Part shown: positions 58,301 to 64,000 of the stretch, one piece after another
How the letters are laid out: the number at the start of each line of letters is the position of its first letter
How positions within the stretch are numbered: position 1 is the first letter of the stretch
NCBI RefSeq assembly: GCF_900105725.1
Contig: NZ_FNLM01000036.1
Span: 372,001 to 436,000 of the forward strand
Reading direction: 5' to 3'
Length of the DNA: 64,000 nt
Source of the DNA: Gordonia westfalica
GTDB lineage: Bacteria > Actinomycetota > Actinomycetes > Mycobacteriales > Mycobacteriaceae
The notes under the pieces: generated by a model
Database searches by the model: none
Seen by the model: the letters and a program-made list of their open reading frames with translations, nothing else
Told to the model about the DNA's origin: nothing
Made by a program: the position numbers and the translations under genes

Positions 58301-61300
58301 ATGCCGCAGCATCACGAGGTAATCCTGGAAACAGAGATCTGCGAGTACCTCGCGGATCACGGTTGGCTGTACTCGCCGAACGATGCTGGCTACGACAAAG
58401 CATTGGCGTTGTTCCCCGAGGATGTGTTCGCGTGGCTGGCCGATACCCAGCCCGAGGAGTTGGCGAAGCGGGTCAAGCCGGAACTGACGGGCAAGGAACG
58501 CTCGGAGGCCGAATCCAAGGTGCTGGCTACCCTGGCCAAACGACTTGATGCGGATCTGAAGGCCGGTGGCGGCACATTGAACGTGTTGCGCAGTGGGTTC
58601 AAGGATCTCAACGCCAAATTCCTGATGTGTCAGTTCAAGCCGAATACGACCCTGAATGAGACGACCGCGAAACGCTATGACGCGGTGCGGCTTCGGGTGA
58701 TGCGGCAGGTGCACTACTCGTCGCGCAACGCCAATGCGATTGATCTGGTGTTGTTCGTGAACGGGATTCCGGTTGCGACTGTCGAGTTGAAGACCGACTT
58801 CACGCAGAACATCACCGATGCGGTGCGGCAGTTCAAGAAGGATCGGCTGCCGAAGGGGGAGCCGCTGCTGGAGTTCGGGCGGCGGGCGGTGGTGCATTTC
58901 GCGGTGTCCAACAGTGAGGTGCAGATGACCACGAAGTTGGCCGGTGACGAGACGTTCTTCCTGCCGTTCAATCGCGGCGATGACGGGAATGCCGGTAACC
59001 CCCTCAACCCGGATGGGTCTCCGTCGTCGTACTTGTGGGAGCAGATCTGGGATCGGGACACCTGGCTCGACATCCTGGGCCGGTTCATGCATCTGCACAT
59101 TGAGGAGAAGGTCGACCCGGCGACCAATCGGAAGCGTCGTAAGGAGACGATGCTGTTTCCTCGCTTCCACCAGTGGGATGCGGTCACCAAGCTGATCGCG
59201 GCCGCCAAGGAGGAGGGGCCGGGCAACAAGTATCTGATTCAACATTCCGCGGGGTCGGGGAAGACGAACTCGATCTCGTGGTTGACACATCGGTTGTCGG
59301 TGCTGCACAACGATGCGAACAAGCCGGTGTTCGATGCGGTGCTGGTGATCACCGATCGGACGGTGCTTGATTCCCAGTTGCAGGAAGCGATCCGGCAGAT
59401 CGATGACACCCCGGGGATGGTGGCGCACATCGATGCGTTGAGTGGCTCGAAGTCGGGCAAGCTTGCACAGGCGTTGGAGTCGGGGACGAAGATCATCATC
59501 GTCACCATCCAGACCTTCCCGTACGCACTCGACATCATTCGGACCGGCAAAGGGTTGGAGGGGCGTTCGTTTGCGGTGATCGCCGATGAGGCGCACTCCT
59601 CACAGGCCGGTGATGCGTCGAAGCAGTTGAAGAAGGTGCTGACTGCGACCGAGTTTCAGGACGTCGAAGACGGTGGCAGCGTCGACGCTGAAGATGTGCT
59701 GGCTGCGGAGATGACTGCGCGTGCGGCGGCGTCGAATATCTCGTTCTTCGCGTTCACGGCCACGCCGAAGGCCAAGACGCTGGAACTGTTCGGGCGGCGA
59801 CCGGCCGAGGATGTTCCGCCGGAGCCGTTTCACTTGTACTCGATGCAGCAGGCCATTGAAGAGGGCTTCATCCTGGATGTGCTGCGCAACTACACCCCGT
59901 ACAAGACGGCGTTCCGGTTGTCGCACAACGGGCACAGTTACTCCACCGAGGACACCGATGCCGGCGGGACCGTCGTCGTCGACGCCGACCCGGGCGCGGA
60001 TTCGCACCTGGTGGACAAGCGGGAAGCCATCAAGTCAGTGATGAATTGGGTGCGGCTGCATCCGACGAACATCGCGCAGAAGGTGCAGATCATCGTCGAG
60101 CACTTCCGCTCCAATGTTGCCTGGCGCCTCAATGGCAAGGCCAAGGCGATGGTGGTGACGAGCTCACGCATGGCGGCGGTGCGCTACAAGTTGGCCTTCG
60201 ACGCCTATGTTGCCGACCAGGGATACACCGATGTGGCGGCGTTGGTGGCATTCTCCGGTGACATCACCGATGACGACAACGGCCTGGACAAGGTCACCGA
60301 AACCAGCATGAACCCGGGGCTGAAGGGACGCGACCTGCGAGTCGCTTTCGCGACTGACGAATATCAGGTCATGTTGGTGGCCAACAAGTTCCAGACCGGT
60401 TTCGATCAGCCACTGCTAGTAGCGATGTACGTCGACAAGCGGCTCTCCGGGGTCCAGGCGGTACAAACGCTGTCGCGGCTGAACCGTACCGCGCCCGGCA
60501 AAGATCAGACCTTTGTCATCGACTTCGCGAATGCCGCCGAGGACGTCGTCGACGCATTCGAGCCGTACTACGAGGCGACGACGCTGTCGGATGTCACCGA
60601 CCTCAACATCGTGCACGCCACCATGGCCAAACTCGACGCCGCCGATATCTATCAGTGGAGCGAGGTCAACAGCCTTGCCGCTGACTTTGTCGCGAACAAG
60701 GGCAACAACGCCCTGACCAAGTGGGTCACGCCCGCGCAGCACCGATTCCGAGATCGTGAACGAGACGCAACGACCGCTGGCGACACGGCTGCGCTCGATG
60801 AACTGGACATGTTCCGCAAGGACGTCGGGACGTTCATCCGCCAGTACGACTTCCTCTCCCAACTGTTCGACTACCAGGATGTCGACCTGGAGAAGCTGTC
60901 GATCTACCTGCGTTACCTCGCGCCGGTGATCCGGCGCGAGAACGTGCAGCACGCGATCGACCTGTCGGCAGTCGATTTCGACTACCTTCGCCAGAACAAG
61001 CAGTCAACAACTAGCGGCACGCTCGAAGGTGGTGCGCAGCTGCCGCCGGCCGGTGAAGGTGGAGGAAGTGGCTCCGTACGCGATCCGGAAATGGTTGAGC
61101 TCGACGACGTGATTGCCACGATTAATGACCTGTTCGAGGGTGTTCACTCCGACGCTGACGTTCGCAGTGTTGTCACCCACCTGCGGGACAAGTTGGAAGA
61201 GAGCGAGAATCTGAAGACTCAGGCTCGCAACAATTCTCAAGCGCAGTTCGAGGCCAGCCCGGACATCGATATCGAGTTCAACGGTGCCGTGATTGAGGCG

Positions 61301-61420
61301 ATGGATGCGCACTCGGATCTCTCCGGGCAGATACTCAACAACGCTGTGATCCGAGACAAGCTGGTATCGGAGCTGGTCCCGGCGATCTACCGTCGGTTGC
61401 GAGTGGAGCACGGACCGTGA
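58301..61420 (+). CDS. hsdR: Type I restriction endonuclease/translocase subunit
   Basis: 1039 residues from ATG 58301, 1 nt after the hsdS stop. The N-terminal PD-(D/E)xK nuclease has NAIDLVLFVNGIPVATVELK (Asp, then Glu-x-Lys). The SF2 translocase follows with Walker A HSAGSGKTNS (about 316), DEAH-type VIADEAHSSQ (about 428), FFAFTATPK, and motif VI VQTLSRLNRTAPGKDQ. The C-terminal helical part (about 800-1039) contacts the methylase. It translocates and cuts DNA lacking HsdM methylation at remote sites. All three genes look intact, so a working restriction system is likely. Confidence 0.95.
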   Translation: MPQHHEVILETEICEYLADHGWLYSPNDAGYDKALALFPEDVFAWLADTQPEELAKRVKPELTGKERSEAESKVLATLAKRLDADLKAGGGTLNVLRSGFKDLNAKFLMCQFKPNTTLNETTAKRYDAVRLRVMRQVHYSSRNANAIDLVLFVNGIPVATVELKTDFTQNITDAVRQFKKDRLPKGEPLLEFGRRAVVHFAVSNSEVQMTTKLAGDETFFLPFNRGDDGNAGNPLNPDGSPSSYLWEQIWDRDTWLDILGRFMHLHIEEKVDPATNRKRRKETMLFPRFHQWDAVTKLIAAAKEEGPGNKYLIQHSAGSGKTNSISWLTHRLSVLHNDANKPVFDAVLVITDRTVLDSQLQEAIRQIDDTPGMVAHIDALSGSKSGKLAQALESGTKIIIVTIQTFPYALDIIRTGKGLEGRSFAVIADEAHSSQAGDASKQLKKVLTATEFQDVEDGGSVDAEDVLAAEMTARAAASNISFFAFTATPKAKTLELFGRRPAEDVPPEPFHLYSMQQAIEEGFILDVLRNYTPYKTAFRLSHNGHSYSTEDTDAGGTVVVDADPGADSHLVDKREAIKSVMNWVRLHPTNIAQKVQIIVEHFRSNVAWRLNGKAKAMVVTSSRMAAVRYKLAFDAYVADQGYTDVAALVAFSGDITDDDNGLDKVTETSMNPGLKGRDLRVAFATDEYQVMLVANKFQTGFDQPLLVAMYVDKRLSGVQAVQTLSRLNRTAPGKDQTFVIDFANAAEDVVDAFEPYYEATTLSDVTDLNIVHATMAKLDAADIYQWSEVNSLAADFVANKGNNALTKWVTPAQHRFRDRERDATTAGDTAALDELDMFRKDVGTFIRQYDFLSQLFDYQDVDLEKLSIYLRYLAPVIRRENVQHAIDLSAVDFDYLRQNKQSTTSGTLEGGAQLPPAGEGGGSGSVRDPEMVELDDVIATINDLFEGVHSDADVRSVVTHLRDKLEESENLKTQARNNSQAQFEASPDIDIEFNGAVIEAMDAHSDLSGQILNNAVIRDKLVSELVPAIYRRLRVEHGP

Positions 61421-61463
61421 GTTCGGCACAACAACGTCCGACGTCAACGAGAAGGAGTTCCTG

Positions 61464-63101
61464 ATGGGGTTTCAGACGCCGCTGTACGAGCTCAGCGAGT
61501 ATCTGAAGTGGGCGGAGCTGGGGAAGATTCAGCTGCCCGATTTCCAACGCGGGTATAAGTGGGAGGACGAACGAATTCGGCAACTGCTCGTGACCGTCCT
61601 TCGTGGTCACCCGCTGGGTGTGGTGATGCTTCTCAACACGGGCAACGATCAAATTCGCTTCAAGCCTCGCCCGATTGAAGGCACCAACGTACCCACCGGA
61701 ACACACGCAGAGTCGCTGTTGTTGGACGGGCAGCAGCGGTTGACGTCCCTGACCCAAGCATTGACCGCCGATGGCGTTGTACACACCATGGACAGCCGCG
61801 GCAAACGCATGGATCGCCGCTACTTCATCGACATGCACCTCGCTGTTCAGGGTGAGGACCGCATCGACGAAGCAGTTCTGTCCCTGCCTGGTGACGGAAT
61901 CGAACGCATCAACTTTGGCAAAAACGTTGTCCGCGACGTTTCTACACCTGAAAAGCAGCGGGCCGTGGGTCTGTTTCCGGTGAACCTGATCTTCGGCGAC
62001 GCCATGTCTTGGCTGTTTGATCTTGAGGACCGCGACCTCGCTAAAGAATTCAACAACGATGTCATCAAACCGACTGGCACCTACAATATCCCGGCAATCG
62101 AGCTCGACAAGGACACCAGCAAAGGTGCAGTGGCGACGGTATTCGAGAAGGTCAACGTCGGTGGGCTCCCACTCAATGTGTTCGAACTGTTGACCGCAAC
62201 CTTCGCCGGCGACCCCGACTACTACGAATCGCATGGCACAGATTTTCGCCTCAACGACGACTGGAAGGAAACGCAGGCGAAGTTCGTCGCGTATCCCGTG
62301 CTCGCTGGCTTGGAGAACACAGACTTCCTGCAGGCCGTCACGCTACTCACCACCCGCAAACGTAATCTCGCCTATATTGGCCCGAGGCCTCCCGCCGTGT
62401 CCGCGAAGCGTGAAGACGTCCTGAAGCTCACGCTCGACGACTATCTGGAATGGGTTGGGCCGCTTCGCGAAGCGTTCATCTGGGCGTCGGACTTCTTGGC
62501 CGACCGTCACGTCTTCGACACCAAGTTCCTGCCCTATCCCAAGCAATTGGTTCCGCTCGCTGCCATTCGAGTGGCGATGGGCCACGACGCCGACCTTCTC
62601 GGTCCCCGCGAGAAGTTGGTCCGTTGGTTCTGGTGTGGGATTCTCGGTGAGTTGTACGGTGGCGCAATCGAAACGCGGTTCGTGCGTGATCTCGAGCAGG
62701 TGCCGGAATGGGCCCGTGGCCATGCCGGTGCCGCAACCCCCAACACCGTCAACGACGCAACGTTTGTGGAATCCCGACTCCATTCGCTGCGGACGCGAAA
62801 TGCCGCTGCGTACAAAGGGATCTACGCTCTGCTGCTCGGCAACGAGGCCCGCGACTGGATGGAAGACAAGGCGCTCGACAAGGTTCAGTACGTCAGCCTC
62901 GCCGTTGACATCCACCACATCTTCCCGAAGAAGTGGTGTGAAAGTCACAAGATCGATGATGAACGTCGCGAGAGCATCGTGAACAAAACCGCGATCTCTG
63001 CAGTCACCAATCGCACTATCGGCGGCAGCGCGCCCTCGGTGTATCTCGCGCAGATCGAGAAGAAGGCGCAGATCGACGACGTGATGGCAGGTCCCCGATA
63101 A
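61464..63101 (+). CDS. DUF262-HNH protein (GmrSD/type IV restriction-like), C terminus truncated by an IS
   Basis: 545 residues from ATG 61464 (GGAG site). The N-terminal DUF262 domain has LPDFQRGYKWEDERIRQLLV (23-42) and the nucleotide-associated LLLDGQQRLTSL (about 88-99). The C-terminal HNH-like part has VDIHHIFPKKWCE (about 481) and ISAVTNRTIGGSAPSVYLAQ. This is the single-chain form of GmrS plus GmrD, type IV enzymes that cut modified phage DNA, powered by NTP. The reading frame ends MAGPR, whose bases appear to belong to the IS3 end; relatives continue about 50 residues further. It lies 43 bp after hsdR, likely in the same operon. Whether the shortened protein works is uncertain. Confidence 0.85.
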   Translation: MGFQTPLYELSEYLKWAELGKIQLPDFQRGYKWEDERIRQLLVTVLRGHPLGVVMLLNTGNDQIRFKPRPIEGTNVPTGTHAESLLLDGQQRLTSLTQALTADGVVHTMDSRGKRMDRRYFIDMHLAVQGEDRIDEAVLSLPGDGIERINFGKNVVRDVSTPEKQRAVGLFPVNLIFGDAMSWLFDLEDRDLAKEFNNDVIKPTGTYNIPAIELDKDTSKGAVATVFEKVNVGGLPLNVFELLTATFAGDPDYYESHGTDFRLNDDWKETQAKFVAYPVLAGLENTDFLQAVTLLTTRKRNLAYIGPRPPAVSAKREDVLKLTLDDYLEWVGPLREAFIWASDFLADRHVFDTKFLPYPKQLVPLAAIRVAMGHDADLLGPREKLVRWFWCGILGELYGGAIETRFVRDLEQVPEWARGHAGAATPNTVNDATFVESRLHSLRTRNAAAYKGIYALLLGNEARDWMEDKALDKVQYVSLAVDIHHIFPKKWCESHKIDDERRESIVNKTAISAVTNRTIGGSAPSVYLAQIEKKAQIDDVMAGPR

Positions 63102-64000
63102 CCGGTCCAGTCGGTCCTAGAGCCAGTTCTTTCTTGCGGTCGGTCAGTCGATCTCGCAGCCCACGGGGTGGTGCTGGTGGGTGCATCGGGCAGCGTACTC
63201 GGCCGGGGTCTTGTAGCCCAGCGCTGAGTGGCGGTGTCGGTGGTTGTGGTCGTCTTTGAAGTCTTCGATGACCACGCGGGCCTCCAACAGGGTGGGCCAG
63301 CAGTTGCGGTTCAAACACTCGTCGCGCAACCGGTTGTTGAACGACTCGATGAACCCGTTGTTCCACGGCGTGCCAGGCGGAATGTAGGAGATCCCCACCG
63401 ACCCTGCACAGAACGTCTGGAGGGCCTCAGAGATGAACTCAGGGCCGTTGTCCATGCGCAGCACCTTCGGTGGGCCACCCCAGATCGCGAAGGTCTTCTT
63501 CAACTCCTCGATCAACCGGTCGGCGGCGATCGAGCGATCCACAATGTTGAGCAGCGACATCCGGGTGTGTTCATCGACCATGGACGCGATCTTGATCTTG
63601 TGTCCGTCGACAGTGGAGTCGAACTGAAAGTCCAATGCCCACACCACTTTCGGTGCGTCCGCGGTGACAATCGGCACCGACGACTGGCCGGCCCGTTTAC
63701 GCCGCGGCGCCCGGCGCACCTGCAATCCTTCTTCCTTCCACAGCCGGTGGACCTTCTTCTTGTTCACGGTGTCGCCTTCGTCGAAACGTAGCCAGGCCCA
63801 CGCCCGACGGAACCCGTGGCGTGGGTTCTGACGGGCGTAGGTTCGTAGCTGCTGGCGCAGGCCAGCATCCGGGTCAGCCGGGGTGTGCGCTTGCGGCAGT
63901 TGACGATACGCTGAACGAGCAAGCCCAACAACCTTGCACGCCTTGCGTTCTGACATGTTCATCACGTCTTTGAGCATGTCGATGGCGGCGCGTTTGGCGG
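63085..64000 (-). mobile_element. IS3-family element, left-hand end inside window, rest beyond it
   Basis: A leftward IS3 transposase gene enters from the right edge. The likely end is TGGCAGGTCCCC at about 63085-63096, inside the DUF262 gene; the other end is not in the window so the inverted repeat cannot be confirmed. The insertion truncates that gene. It is not the same IS as the one at 48.6-49.9 kb. Confidence 0.7.
63144..63977 (-). CDS. IS3-family transposase OrfB (DDE integrase core)
   Basis: 277 residues if started at ATG 63977; the frame is open to the window edge (AKRAAID precedes), so the real start may be outside or produced by frameshift from orfA. It has an HTH_21-like start (MSERKACKVVGLARSAYRQL), the DDE residues in VVWALDFQFDST (Asp), VLRMDNGPEFIS (Asp) and NGFIESFNNRLRDE (Glu), and the usual C-terminal YKTPAEYAARC. 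The core looks intact. Confidence 0.9.
   Translation of the reverse strand: MLKDVMNMSERKACKVVGLARSAYRQLPQAHTPADPDAGLRQQLRTYARQNPRHGFRRAWAWLRFDEGDTVNKKKVHRLWKEEGLQVRRAPRRKRAGQSSVPIVTADAPKVVWALDFQFDSTVDGHKIKIASMVDEHTRMSLLNIVDRSIAADRLIEELKKTFAIWGGPPKVLRMDNGPEFISEALQTFCAGSVGISYIPPGTPWNNGFIESFNNRLRDECLNRNCWPTLLEARVVIEDFKDDHNHRHRHSALGYKTPAEYAARCTHQHHPVGCEID

Overview
The window is high-GC actinobacterial chromosome, most likely from Gordonia or a close mycolic-acid relative. The pointers are an antigen-85-type mycolyltransferase (31508-32596), a furA-katG pair, a monomeric NADP isocitrate dehydrogenase, two Rv2466c-type mycothiol-dependent nitroreductase paralogues, a DUF222 (13E12) remnant, frequent GTG starts and apparently leaderless promoters. 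The genus is an inference from gene content.

Left part (1-10.2 kb): a decaying oxidative cluster (AveC-family membrane protein cut by the window edge, a His-ligand ferredoxin, an aldehyde dehydrogenase that has lost its catalytic-cysteine region, a GntR regulator and an AMP-ligase stub). It is followed by a self-regulated MFS-TetR efflux operon, an ADP-ribosylglycohydrolase, a class I amidotransferase and a frameshifted MFS gene. The centre-left (10.2-17.5 kb) holds a TspO-like membrane protein and then a LacI-controlled operon that starts with a RutA-type pyrimidine oxygenase and continues with a nitrilase-family hydrolase, a 45-residue coupled ORF, an MFS exporter, an isochorismatase-family hydrolase and an NADPH:FMN reductase. 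It looks like a variant of the Rut ring-cleavage pathway with several parts replaced.

The middle (17.5-45.8 kb) is mainly housekeeping and cell-envelope material: icd, ArsR-SulP, furA-katG, secreted MBL and cupin proteins, an MpaB-family protein, fadB2 and the mycolyltransferase. It also holds a stand-alone one-module NRPS (C-A-T-C, no thioesterase) followed 1 nt later by a histidine kinase, whose 3' end overlaps that of its convergent response regulator by 40 bp. After these come DUF2231, MBL, DUF6328, DUF427, a second Rv2466c paralogue, a cytochrome P450, DUF2784 and an esterase.

The right part (45.9-64 kb) is accessory DNA. A complete IS1634-family element, a complete IS3-family element and a truncated second IS1634-type copy lie within 5.2 kb, with gene remnants between and after them. 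Beyond them lies a probable defence island: a GIY-YIG protein of the LEM-3 type, a large membrane protein with 23 tandem 11-residue pentapeptide-type repeats, a complete type I restriction-modification operon (hsdM, hsdS, hsdR) and a DUF262-HNH protein of the GmrSD type. A second IS3 element that runs off the window truncates the end of the DUF262 gene.
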